Positions 36,730-47,215 of a stretch of 64,000 bases of DNA are shown here, piece after piece. The translations under genes and the position numbers were made by a program. Within the stretch, counting starts at the first letter, position 1. Every line of letters starts with the position of its first letter. Source of the stretch: Typhlomys cinereus (Eukaryota > Chordata > Mammalia > Rodentia > Platacanthomyidae); assembly GCA_023101885.1 (NCBI GenBank), contig JALPQD010000415.1, positions 329,273-393,272 on the forward strand, given 5' to 3'. Below the pieces are notes generated by a model, which saw nothing but the letters and a program-made list of their open reading frames with translations, ran no database searches and had not been told where the DNA came from.

Positions 36730-36950
36730 AAAAGAAATGGAGAACTGTTGAGATGCCTCCTTAGGCTAAGACATTTGGTGTACAAACCTGAAAACCTGAG
36801 TTTAATGCCTGCAACCCAGGAAAAGGTTAGTGGAGACAGTCTGTTCAGTGAAGTTGGCCTCTCAATTTCCCATAAGCTCACAGCGCTCACACTCCTGGAT
36901 GTCAAAAATGCACACAATACTAGCAAGTAAAATTAAAAGGAGAAGCAAAT
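36730..36950 (+). mobile_element. ID/B4-like SINE, sense, diverged
   Basis: GAACTGTTGAGATGCCTCC, AACCTGAAAACCTGAGTTTAA TGCC and GGTTAGTGGAGACAGTC echo a tRNA head with a B-box-like GAGTTTAATGCC. The tail has CACTCCTGGATG then AATGCACACAATAC and AAAATTAAAA. Diverged. Confidence 0.5.
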
Positions 36951-37731
36951 AGAACCCAGGATACATCTGAACTTAATGCCTTTCAAGCTTTCTTCTCAAA
37001 TTCTACCAATGTCTGAATTCACTTACCCAAGCACAAATAAATTCAATTTTCCCAAATTTGTTGTACATTCTTTCACATTTTTCTGTGCATTTCAATACAT
37101 ATTTGTATTCAAATGTGTTTATATATAGCATTTAAATGTTATAGGTAGTATTTGCATGTTCTAATTTGGTCTATATTACTTTGTATCTAATTTTTGACTG
37201 AAATTATATCTTATCAATATATTTTATTATACAGCTACATCTTGAAGAACAGTAAATTGGGTTCATGGATATTTTTAATCACCACACTGAATTCCATAAA
37301 ATAGATATGTCATTTGTGTTTCAAAAGACAGTGACTTTAAAAATGAATTTTATATATATTCATATATATCTGCATATTAAAAATAAGGAAATGATGATCA
37401 CATGTATGTTTTAAGATAAACATGGTGCTTTCAACTTCTGTCGTGTAAAGATGTTTTGAGTTTTTCAAATGAAAGCATTGCAAATTTTAACATCTTTAGA
37501 CCAATAAAACAAAATTACAAACACTTTCATATGGAAACAAGAATTAAAAATATCATAGTAGGGAATGGCATGCATTGGGAAACAGAGGCAAATCACTTTG
37601 GTTGCTTTTGTATTTTCTCAAAGATGAGCTAAGGCATTCAAATCTGATTTTGTTCATGACCTTTGCAAGGGACTGACCTACTACTATGCTCTGTACAGTA
37701 AGTAGAGGGTAAAAATGGAGATCTGTAGGGA
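36951..37731. other. No recognised feature
   Basis: Very AT-rich apparently unique DNA. Confidence 0.55.
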
Positions 37732-37737
37732 CATGGA

Positions 37738-38095
37738 TGTAGCAGTTACTCTTTACCATTGCTATGAGAGAACACCCAAAGTCAAGCAACTTAAAGGAGA
37801 AAGGGAGATTTATTCAGCTTACGGTTCCAGAGGAGGTACAGTTTCTCAAGGCAGAAGTGCCATGGCTGGTTGGCCAAAGCTGGAGAAGACTAGGTCACTG
37901 CGAACATCTTGGAGGCTGAGAGCTGCAAGACTGCTTGTTGCAAAAGCAGACTTCTCCTTAGAGGTAGAGTGGGACTAATCCACTTCAAAGCCCACCCCTT
38001 GTGACTGCCTTCCTTGAGCAAGGCTCCACCTCTCAAGGTGCCATGACCTTGCCAAACACCTGCGACTGTGGGGGACAACATTTCAAACTATGACA
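37738..38095 (-). mobile_element. Solo LTR, antisense (ERVL-MaLR type), about 358 bp
   Basis: Minus strand starts TGTCATAGTTTGAAATGT and ends ...GTAACTGCTACA, with GAATAAATCTCCC as poly(A)-signal region. CATGG at 37732-37736 and 38096-38100 fits a 5-bp TSD (one extra base at the left junction). Near full-length sister of 44896-45257 and related to 41508 and 55377. No internal retroviral sequence, so a solo LTR. Confidence 0.8.
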
Positions 38096-38100
38096 CATGG

Positions 38101-41100
38101 GTGATTTATTTTGTTTCACTGATTTTTGTTTGTTCGCTTGCTTGTTTTGTTGTTGACAAGCTCGACTTTCTTAGGTATTGACTTTCATTTGCTGCAGAAG
38201 AAAACAAACAAACAAAAAAAAAAACACAATGTGAAGCCTCAGTCAAGATTCCTTCTGTGTCTCCATGCTTGTTAAAAGGATGGGTGAATACAACCTTGTG
38301 CTGCCGTCCTCACAAAATTGTGACCAAGGCAAGGTGCTGAAACACAAAATTCTTAGTTTGCTCTACTGAACGTTGCTAATTTTAAGCAAACGCAGAATCA
38401 TTTTGCGAATTTTAAGCTTCACCTGGCATCCCGGGAAGAAGCTTAAATACGGAAGATGCACACTGGTTCTTCATGGAGCAGCACTGATGCGGCGGTGTAT
38501 TGTACTGTCAGTTCACACACAGCGGCTGTTTTGAGTCAAGCCTGTAGCTCACTTGGGCATCATCTCCATGGTAACTTGTTTACAAGAGCTGACATACAAG
38601 CTGAAAGATTCAAGGTTAGCTTTTCCTTTGTTGCTGTTTTGATGTTTTTGGCAATCAGAATAATGTGGGCAGAAGACTTGATTTAAGCAGCTTCATGGCA
38701 GGCTGAGTCAAAATAAAATGCCGCACAAAGGTGCTTGCTTCATCTCCATTTTAAAAGAGAGAATTTCAAATGATCTTTAATCAGAACCATTGGTTGTATC
38801 TCCCTATGATATTCCAAAATCAACCATCCACTGGTGTTCTTTCGAATTACACCTTTGGGAAATAATTTTGAGACTTTGCATCTTTTGAAGCAATGCCTTC
38901 CTCCTGCAGATGTTCTCTCTTAGAATAAGAGTTTGTTCATTTGATATCATTATTATATTGAGACACAAAATAAACAGACTTAATTCCTGTGCTCACTCAC
39001 TTCATTCTTCAGAGGTATGAGCCTTTTGTATCATAAAAATTGACCTCCTTTTCAATATTACAAAAATCGAGATGCTGTTCCTGGAATGATTATAAAATAT
39101 GTCTGCTTTCTAATATCAGTTTGCCATAAGGTTTAATTATAACATTTTTAAAGAAGCTATTTTTCATTAGCTTGTTATATGTTTTTAAGTGAAATGTATC
39201 CCACTGAAAAATAGTAAGTGGAACCATAATATTGCATTTCTCACTGACTGTTTTTACACTGTATGAATGTTCACGAACATTTGAATAATTCAATATAACC
39301 TCTAAAACCAGGACATAACACTTAGTACTATTCTTTCATCAAAAATATCATCATGTAGAGTAGTATTGATCTGCAAATATAATAAGGGACCAATTAGCAT
39401 TAAGGTGGTGATTTAAGCATAATGGAAGACAGATTTTAATACAAGAAGTTGCATTTGGAGTTAGCATTGCTAATGCAAGAGTGATGAAATGCTGATGACC
39501 TTCATTCATCTTTTCCCTTAAGATTCTGATCCACACCCTGTTCCCTGCACTGTGTATCTAAGACATCTGTATAGAAAACACATCACGGTTTTTACTCAAT
39601 TATCTCCTGATTTCAGCAATGGATTTTCACCACAATATCTGATACATTTGTGGAAAGAAATTAAGTTTTTTTTTGTCATGTATGTCAATCTGTAGACATG
39701 TGGGGAACATTTTTTCTTTGTATACCTTTGATGATTTTGCTTTTCCTTCCCCATGTCTCTTAGTGCAAAATTTTGTTATTTTCTTTTAATACTAGATGTT
39801 GGAATGAGGTCTGCATAAGTTGTCATCCTGTATTTTGCAGAGCATACAGATTTCCTTTCAGTTTCATCCCAAGCCTTTTCACCTTTCATCACACTAAGTT
39901 TTATCCTCTTATTCTTTCCTCTGGAAGCATCATTTTTTTGCCTTACAGAGATTTTTTTTTTTAAATCATATCACTTGGATATAATTTTGTTCATTCTAAT
40001 GTCTTTAAGCAAAGAGTCAACAAAGGCACCTTAGTAAATGTTGACAACTTTAGGGAGGAGGCTAATTAATTTTGCTTATAATGTTGGTTCCAATTGATTA
40101 TTTTTAAGTGGCAAATTAGCTGGTTTCTATAACTTAATGCCAATTTTGTTTTGAATGAGAATGAAGAGACTTATTTCTGTTGCTCTCTACCTTCCTTTTG
40201 CACATTCATTTAATCTGAACACAGCCTTACACATACCGTGTAAGATTACATTTCAAATGTTCAACATATCATCATCATATTGTTTCAAAAATATTTGCAA
40301 ATTTTGCTATTTATTATAAAAATATTTCAAATACTCTTCAAAGCAAAATTCTAATAACTTACAAAGGCCTTAAATTTAAATGAAAAAGTTTGCTTTTATC
40401 CAGTTATTTCCAACATGGCTCTGACTTGAGAGCAACAAAAATCCTGCACATTACTAGTTCGGTATTGAAATAAATAGCTAAATGTGATGCTTGTTCCTTA
40501 ATAAACCTGTATTAAATTAGACGTGTCTCCTGTCCATGGTGTTATATGAACCAAGCTGCAGAGATTGTTATATGTTAAGTCAACAACACAATTAAGAAAC
40601 AACATGCTTCTACCATCTTTTCAACTCACCATTTACTTTAATTAAACTCCCACTGTGGAAACTCTTCTTTTATCTTTAAAGATATAAAAAAATGGAGAAT
40701 TGAACCAGAATCTATCCCCATTCATCTATGTTTCAAGGAGTGGGAGGCAGTAAGGAGGGATCTATAATTCCAGAGTTGCAAACTATATTTAACAAAAAAT
40801 TAGTAGATTTTAATTTTCACTTAAAATTTCAGAAAGATGGGAAAGAGGAATAGAGAAATAAAAATATAAAGATGCACAATCTCAGTCCTCAGTTCCTATG
40901 TCTGGCAGCTAACTCTGAGCAAAACAATGAGCAAGCCACGCATCATTGGAGAAGAGCAGATAAATGCCAGTCAAGCATGTTCATATGGTGCAAAGAATGT
41001 GATAACAGCACAGCTACACAACATGACCCCGCCAGCTAACACCTTGCCTTTCCCTTCACACCCCTCCCTTCAAAGAGCATGTATGAATGTGAACATTGCT

Positions 41101-41507
41101 ACTTAGTATTTCTTCATTATCTCTTAGTTGACAACAAAGGAGCCTTTGAAACAATAGAATAAAGGCAAGAAACATCTTTTTTATATTTTGCTTGTTCCCA
41201 TTAAGAATAAAAATCCAAATACAGCTTAGTTATCCCAAGTATAATATGAAATGAATTGTATCAACTGATTGTGACACTCCAGCAATTTAGATAACTTAAA
41301 CAAATAAGTCTCTAATGAGAAGACTTAGCAGTTATACAGTTAACGATATCCATCCTGACACCATAAAAATTAAAAGAAGTTACTTACTGGATATTTAATG
41401 AAATGTTCCCTTTGTTTGACCCACCAAATAAGTGGTGAAATTGATAAAGCATGATGATGATAAATCAATCGGAAAATGTATACATAGGCAGCAACTTGGT
41501 TGGGTGA
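38101..41507. other. 3.4 kb with no recognised gene or repeat
   Basis: Apparently unique DNA. (AAAC)n/A-run near 38208-38224. The part at 38400-38720 is more GC-rich with a CATCTCCATGGTAAC motif and GATGCGGCGG, see findings. Other open frames are short. Confidence 0.5.
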
Positions 41508-41660
41508 TGTTCCAGTTACTCTTCTCTATTGCTGGGATACTCCAATCAAATTCAAGTAACTTAATGGAGAAAGGAAGATTTGCTCAGCTTGTGATTCCAG
41601 ATACAGTTCTTTATGGCAGGAAAGGCATGGCTGGCTGGCAGAAGCTGAGGTTGGCCTAGG
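41508..41660 (-). mobile_element. Solo LTR fragment, antisense (MaLR type)
   Basis: Plus strand TGTTCCAGTTACTCTTCTC, TCAAGTAACTTAATGGAGAA and GGCATGGCTGGCTGGC match the left 150 bp of the LTRs at 37738 and 44896. The remaining 200 bp is missing or too diverged. Confidence 0.7.
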
Positions 41661-42585
41661 TCGTGTCCATCATGGAATACCAAAGGTGCAAAATGTCAAC
41701 TTGGAAACAGGGTGGGGTTTTCTATTTCAGACAAGGTGGACTCCAATGGTGATGTTGATTCTCAGTCAGTAATTAGTGTAAGCAAATGTAAAGAGTAAGA
41801 AGCAGACTATGCAATTGGGCAGAAGACCAGAACTCAAGTTCAACAGTGAAGTCAGATGTGCCCAAGAGAGGATTTCTGGAACACCAGTGACTATTATTTA
41901 AGAGCAATGTATGTGGAGTTTAAATTAAGTGTAATGGCAAAAGATGCAGTTCTTTCACAGTGTGAAATTGATCAGGTATAATCCAACTTAAAAGACAATA
42001 GCATAGAAACTTTTTAAAAAATCTATATGTAGTCAGCACTTCAAGCTCTGACATTCAGGTAGCAAGTCAAGTAATCACCACTTACTTTGAAATGTTTTGA
42101 AATGATATGAGGATCTCTTGATTTTGGCATTCACTATAATTTATTCAAGAAAAATTTCTTGAGACTTGAAATATGGATTTTCCCCCTGAAATTAATTAGT
42201 AAGAGCCAAGAAAAATAGGTTCATGCCCTGAGTTGCATAGAAACAATTTAATAGTTTAGCATAATTAATTCTTGCATCCTGTATACTTTTATGCCAATAT
42301 TCTCTTAGCTACCAAATAATAATATGCAGAACCTGGGATCTTTTCTCTTCTTTCTTTGTTTTATTTATTTACTTATTGGTTAACCATCTCATCATTACTC
42401 AGAATGCTGCAAGCTCATACTTCATTATTGCACAGTACATTCACTCCTAAGTGTATCAGCTCAAACATTTCCAATTTGCCTGAACATATTGAAATTTCAA
42501 ACAGTATTTGACAATCAGTTCCCTTTGTGATAAATTAACTAAGATTCATTTATCAAAAATTATTTATAATTTTATAATATTTATC
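41661..42585. other. No recognised feature
   Basis: AT-rich apparently unique DNA. Confidence 0.5.
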
Positions 42586-42794
42586 AAAATTATTGGGCTG
42601 GAGAGGTGGCTCAGGGGTTAAGCCTTCGCCTTGCAGGCGGAAGGTCCTGAGTTCGGATCCCAGATCCCACGTATAGACGCCAGGCGGAAGCGGGACGGCC
42701 TGCGCTTCTGGTCCTGGTAGGGCAGAGCCTGTGAATCCCGGGGCAGAAGGAGGTGGAGGCGTCCATGGTGGTTCGCGAATTTGTCCGTGGTTCT

Positions 42795-42828
<34 letters not shown>

Positions 42829-42887
42829 ATGCACACGCACATGCACACAGTTGAATAATAATAATAAAAAAATTCTTTAAAATTATT
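42586..42887 (+). mobile_element. Young tRNA-derived SINE, sense, CpG-rich, with TSD
   Basis: Body starts GGGCTGGAGAGGTGGCTCAG at 42595. TGGCTCAGGGG is A-box-like and GAGTTCGGATCC B-box-like (RNA polymerase III internal promoter positions). A roughly 190-bp body, an (AC)n tail at about 42796-42820 and an (AATA)n end follow. AAAATTATT at 42586-42594 and 42879-42887 is a TSD. Many CpGs remain (CTTCGCC, GGCGGAAG, AGACGCC, CGGGACGG, GTTCGCGAA), which suggests recent insertion. Minus-strand frames are SINE artefacts. Confidence 0.93.
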
Positions 42888-43207
42888 TATAAATTACCTA
42901 ATGTTTGCTAATTCCAACATTTAAAAAAACCTGTTTATTAGTGGTATTATTAAGCTTCTTGGGCATTATGGCATAGCTGATGATACTTAAAGCTAGGAAG
43001 TAAAAGTCCTAGAAAGAGAAGATAAATATTTATACATCTGAAAAGATTTACCCTGCCATTTAGATCATGAAAAAAGGGAAGGAAGAGGGCGGTGAAAACA
43101 TTCAAACAATATAAGATAAAGGGAAACTTGCAAAAATGCATCTTGACAAACAAGTAACTAGTTTTTCCTTATATATGTTAAAGATGCTATTTGGCTCTTC
43201 TGATTTT

Positions 43208-43251
43208 GTTTATTTATTTATTTATTTAGTGTGTGTGTGTCTTGGAGAGTG

Positions 43252-43296
<45 letters not shown>

Positions 43297-43506
43297 TCTG
43301 TGTGTCCCTGTGGAGGAGACCAAAGATGACTTAGGGAATCATCCGCAATTATTTCTACCTCCTTTTGGTTTAGCTCTGGGATTTCCCAGGCTCCGCCCAC
43401 CAGGGCAAAAGTGCAAGTTCTGGTCTTTTGCATTTAGTGTTTTTACATGGGAACTGGGATTTTGCTTGTGACCTAGAGTCCTAACCCCAGAGTCATCTCT
43501 CTAGCC
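43208..43506 (-). mobile_element. tRNA-type SINE, antisense, with (GT)n/(GA)n tail
   Basis: (TTTA)n, GT run, then (GA)n at 43255-43294, GAGACCAAAGATGACTTAGG, GGCTCCGCCCACCAGGGC and a terminal AACCCCAGAGTCATCTCTC TAGCC. Same family as 25325 and 36420. Confidence 0.75.
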
Positions 43507-43563
43507 ATTGACTGATAATTTTGATAATTTTCTTTAACTATCTGAATTAGAAAATTTACATGA

Positions 43564-43940
43564 TGTTATGGTTGCATTTTGTTGTGAACTTGACAATTGT
43601 AGAATGTTTGGAGCACAGCTGTGGAAGGTTAATGGTTGGAATGGCCCCTGAACAAGTCTGCAGGTACTTGAGACCATCTCGGGATCTTTTGGCTTTGCCT
43701 AACATCCCAGTCAAGAATGAGGCTGCTGGGGCTGGAGAGGTGACTCAGGGGTTAAGCCTCTGCCTTGCAGGCAGAAGGTTCTGAGTTCGGATCTTAGACC
43801 TCCATGTATAGATACCAGGCTGAAGCAGGGGCGGCCTGAGTTTCTGGTCCTGGTAGGGCGAAGCCTGTGAATACTGCGTCAGAGTAAACAAGGAGGAGGT
43901 GGAGGCGCCCATGGTGGTTCTCGAATTCGCCCGTGGTTCT

Positions 43941-43971
<31 letters not shown>

Positions 43972-44147
43972 TGCATGCACACACGCATAATTGAATAAAA
44001 ATGAATAAAAATATTTAAAAAAGGACTAGGCTGCTATGGGCGGCTACCTTGAAGGAAACTATTTTTACTGTGAGTTATTTTTTAATAAACTTATTTGTAT
44101 ATATTACTTTCTATAGACTCTTTCTTCAGAGAACCCTGACTAATACA
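43564..44147 (+). mobile_element. Solo LTR, sense (same family as 4914), carrying a nested SINE
   Basis: Starts TGTTATGGTTGCATTTTG and ends GAACCCTGACTAATACA, the same two ends as the antisense LTR at 4914-5476. Flanks CATGA (43559-43563) and CAAGA (44148-44152) fit a decayed 5-bp TSD. A SINE sits at 43728-44027. Without it the LTR is about 280 bp, so roughly half of the internal sequence of the other copy is missing. Confidence 0.7.
43728..44027 (+). mobile_element. tRNA-derived SINE, sense, nested in LTR
   Basis: Head GGGCTGGAGAGGTGACTCAG, B-box-like GAGTTCGGATCTT, body parallel to the copy at 42595, (AC)n tail at about 43941-43962 and an AATAAAAATG...AAAA end. AGGCTGCT at 43720-43727 and 44028-44035 is the TSD. 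Fewer CpGs than the 42595 copy, so it is older. Confidence 0.92.
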
Positions 44148-44329
44148 CAAGATTAGGATAGTTTTCCTTTGAAAGGTAGAGGAAAATGAATTCTATATTG
44201 AAACAATAGGAGAAAGTTTGTAGAGAACAGTGTGGTGAAGGAACAAGGAAGATAGGCACAGAAGTTTATAATTACTTAAATGACAGCAAAAGAAACTATC
44301 ATTGTGATCAGATTAAAAATCTTTGAGTC

Positions 44330-44560
44330 TTTACAGCTAGGGTGGAGGACTCAGAGGGAGGCTTGGTATTCACACAAAAGGATGCTCTGGGGGATGGGAG
44401 CAGGGAAGGGGGAGGCACTGGGAGAAGGGGAGGAAGGAGGTGAATGGAAGGGGGAAAGGGGGGGAGAGTGCAAGGGGGCACTGGGGAAGGGGAAGGGAGG
44501 AGAGGACTGGAATACCTATTGAGCTTGTATGATTAGGGGGAAATATTAAATGAAAAAAAT
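44330..44560 (+). mobile_element. L1 3' UTR end fragment, sense
   Basis: Begins with GGTGGAGGACTCAGAGGGAGG and ACACAAAAGGATGCTC, then the purine tract (GGGGGAGGCACTGGGAGAAG...) and a GAGCTTGTATGATTAG end, matching the last 230 bp of the L1 copies at 12.0 and 46.4 kb. The plus and minus frames here are compositional. Confidence 0.85.
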
Positions 44561-44669
44561 CTTGGAATATTTTTATATAGCTATTACTTTGGATGGAATG
44601 AATAAGAGTATCAATGAATTTACAATTTGTGGAAGTTAAAAAACATGGATGCAAGGAGTGAAGTTTTTC

Positions 44670-45400
44670 ATTTTCTTTTCAAATTTTTTTCATATAAATG
44701 TATCTGAGGGCTGTGTATATGCATATATATGTTTATACATGTTCAGGTGAAATTATGTATGCTTGTGAGTATATGCAGAGGAATGAGTTCCACATCAGTG
44801 ATCATCCTCCACCAATCTCTCTTCCACCTCATTATTTGAGGCTGATTCCCTACTTATCCCCAGAGCTCACCTGTACGGTTAGCCTGGTTGGTTACTGTTA
44901 CAGTTACTCTTAACTATTGCTGCGAGAGAACACCCAAAGTCAAGCAACTTACGGGAGAAAGGAAGATTTATTCAGTTTATGGTTCCAGAGGAGAGATACA
45001 GTCTTTCAAAACAGAGACAGCATGGCTGTCTGGCTAAAGCTGGAGGAGGCTAAGTCACTGCAGACATCTTGGAAGCTGAGAGCTGCAAGACTGCTTGCTG
45101 CAAAGGCAAACTTCTTATAGAGGTAAGGTGGGACTGACTAATCCACCACGAGGCCCACTCCTTGTTACTGCCTTCCTCCAGCAAGGCTCCACCTCTCAAG
45201 ATGCCATGACCTTGCCAAACACGTGAGACTATGGGGGAAACATTTCAAATCATGACAGTTACCTTGCTCTATGAACTCCCAGGCTCATGTCTCATAAGAC
45301 TGGATTACATTGTTTTTTATGCAGGGTTTGAAGTCCTAAACTCCAGTTTACCTGCTTGTGTGACAAAGACAATAATCACTGAGCCATCTCTACAATCCAC
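44670..45400 (-). mobile_element. SINE-like remnant, antisense, interrupted by an LTR
   Basis: Left part: GGGCTGTGTATATGCATATA...GTGATCATCCTCCACCAATC up to 44895. Right part resumes after the LTR: GCTCTATGAACTCCCAGGCTC... and ends ATCACTGAGCCATCTCTACAATCC. The right end is the usual antisense tRNA-SINE head. The break holds an LTR with GTTAC TSD, so the SINE was there first. Confidence 0.55.
44896..45257 (-). mobile_element. Solo LTR, antisense (ERVL-MaLR type), 362 bp, perfect TSD
   Basis: Minus strand starts TGTCATGATTTGAAATGT and ends GTAACTGTAACA. GTTAC is present at 44891-44895 and 45258-45262, a perfect 5-bp TSD. Closely matches 37738-38095 over its whole length. No internal retroviral sequence remains. 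Confidence 0.88.
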
Positions 45401-45499
45401 ATTTTTCTACAACATAGTTTATGCTTCATATAAACAGAAGAGACAATGAAGCAGTGCAGATACGCCACCAAATTCTTTCTGTACTTTGTGCACAAGATT

Positions 45500-45600
45500 A
45501 TTAAAATAATTAGGTTTGTATTAAAATAATTAGGTTTGCTAGAACATACCCGTAATCACAGTACACATGAGGTAAAGGCAAGAAAATCAAAAGTTTAAGA
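45500..45600 (+). repeat. 20-bp tandem duplication and B1-like 5' fragment
   Basis: ATTAAAATAATTAGGTTTGT at 45500-45519 is repeated at 45520-45538 (19 of 20 bases). It is followed by GAACATACCCGTAATCACAG TACACATGAGGTAAAGGCA, which follows the 5' part of a sense B1-like SINE. Confidence 0.6.
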
Positions 45601-46550
45601 TTGGGCTGGAAAGGCCACACCAGAAACAAGGAGAGAGGGGGCCATGTTACAGCAGAGAAAATAGGCCTCCATCAAGTACTGCAAGTAAGTAATGAGACAT
45701 CTGATTAAGTTCACAGACTTTCCTTCCTGATCATTTACAACTGATGGGGTATGATCTCACCAGAAGGGGAGGGCGTATAGTCTGGCAGATAAAAAGTAAC
45801 CATTTTACACATGGGTGATTGACCCCTCCCTCACTTAGGTTTCATACTTTTATTACATCTACCTTTGAATATACTCTTATAACAAGACTCTAGTTTAACA
45901 GCTTTCTATCTCTGGCCAGGTGGTGACATCCAATACCCATCAGCATGGAGTGAAGGGCATTGCAGGAGCAGCAAAACTGAAAAAAAAAATCAACAAACCA
46001 TATTCAGAACTTCAGAGACTCTATATCCCCCCACCTGGAACTAGGCCAGCCTAATCTCTCCCCATCCTGAAGCTCAGGGAAATTTGCAGAAGAGGGGGCG
46101 GTAAGATTGTAAGAGCACAAGGATGGGAGGAGCAATGATATGCAAGATACTCCATACAAGTTAGGGCTGAAGCAATCATAATTGGACTTTGCATGCCCTG
46201 TGCAATGTCCAACACACTATTGACCCCACAAAGTCTAGCATTTGCTAAAGGCACCAAGATCCTTGGAGGCAAGGGATTGGCAGCCACAGTAGTGTTCCTA
46301 TGCTTAAGGGGAACACAGGAAAGGGTTCAGGGAAATGCCATTGGATACTTGCACCTCATGGGAGAGGAGGACCCAGAGGAGAATTTGGCATGCACATTAA
46401 AGGATGCTCCTGGGATGAGAGGGGGAGGCACTGGGGGACAGGGAGGGAGGAGGGAGAGGGGCACAAGGTGGTGGGAGGTTGGAGGGAGGGAGGGGACCAG
46501 TGTACCTGTTAAGTTTGTATGAATGGAAATAAAAAAAAGATTGGGCTGGA
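45597..46550 (+). mobile_element. 5'-truncated L1 3' UTR insertion with TSD
   Basis: Body about 45611-46536. AAGATTGGGCTGGA occurs at 45597-45610 and 46537-46550, a 14-bp TSD (the first bases merge with the A tail). The element contains only 3' UTR: CCAGAAACAAGGAGAGAGGG, a 235-bp segment absent from the 10-kb copy, GGTGACATCCAATACCCATC, the shared 3' UTR with open frames, a purine tract and AATAAAAAAAA. The target is the start of a SINE (GGGCTGGAGAAAAGACTG). Confidence 0.92.
45685..45919 (+). other. Intron-like segment in L1 3' UTR
   Basis: Begins GTAAGTAATG, a near-consensus splice donor preceded by GCAA. Ends CTTTCTATCTCTGGCCAG followed by GTGGTGACATCC: a pyrimidine tract plus CAG acceptor. 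TTAAC with its A at 45898 lies 21 nt before the acceptor, a good branch-point distance. The L1 copy at 10.1-12.2 kb joins the two flanks directly (CTGCAAGGGGTGACATCC). The antisense copy at 59.3-60.0 kb starts inside this segment and retains its 3' half. Whether it is ever spliced cannot be seen from sequence alone. Confidence 0.5.
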
Positions 46551-46770
46551 GAAAAGACTGAGGTGTTAAACCTCTGCGTAGCAAGGAGAAGGGCTTGAGT
46601 TGATATCCTGGATCCCATGTAAAATGCCAGGAAGAAATGGTGGTGACTGTGCTACTAACTCTGGTGGCAGATCCTGGAAACCTCAGAGCCAAGTAAAAAG
46701 AAGGAAAGGCAATTCAATATGATCTCCAAGGCCATCCTTGTGCCTCCACAGGTATACCCAGGGCCCTCTG

Positions 46771-46821
<51 letters not shown>

Positions 46822-46885
46822 TGCACACATACACATGCACATTCACACACTAAATAAATAAGTAAATAAATCAATAAATAATTAA
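46541..46885 (+). mobile_element. tRNA-type SINE, sense, with (AC)n and (AAAT)n tail
   Basis: Head TTGGGCTGGAGAAAAGACTG, B-box-like TTGAGTTGATATCC, body with CCAGGAAGAAATGGTGGTG, (AC)n at about 46772-46818 and TAAATAAATAAGTAAATAAA end. It was present before the L1 at 45611, which inserted at its 5' end. Confidence 0.8.
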
Positions 46886-46955
46886 GCTTAAAGGTTGTCT
46901 TTTACTATATAGAAAGTTCAATTCTAGCCTGGAATAGATTTGATAATAAGAAGAT

Positions 46956-47215
46956 AAGGAGGGAGGGAGGGAAGGAGGGAGAGAGGGAGGGAAGGAAGGA
47001 AAGGAGGGAAGGAGGGAAAGAGGGAAGGAAAAGAGGGAGGGAGGGAGGGAAGGTAAGGAGGGAAGGAGAGAGAGAGGGAGAGAGGGAAAGAAGGAGGGAG
47101 GGAGGGAGGAAAGGAAAGGAGGGAGAGATGGAGGGAAGGAAAGGAGGGAGGGAGGGAGGGAAGGAAAGGAGGGAGGAAGGAAGGAAGGGAGGAGAGAAAG
47201 GAGGGAAGAAGAGGT
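46956..47215. repeat. Purine (GGGA/GGAA)n tract
   Basis: About 260 bp of nearly pure A/G on the plus strand with GAGGGAGG and GGAAGGAAA units. The 141-codon minus frame (Pro/Ser/Leu/Phe) is due to composition. Confidence 0.95.

Noticed and set aside
42595..42670. Possible tRNA gene (A-box and B-box-like sequence)
   Set aside because: No cloverleaf or anticodon arm; it is the tRNA-derived head of a SINE with TSD and tail.
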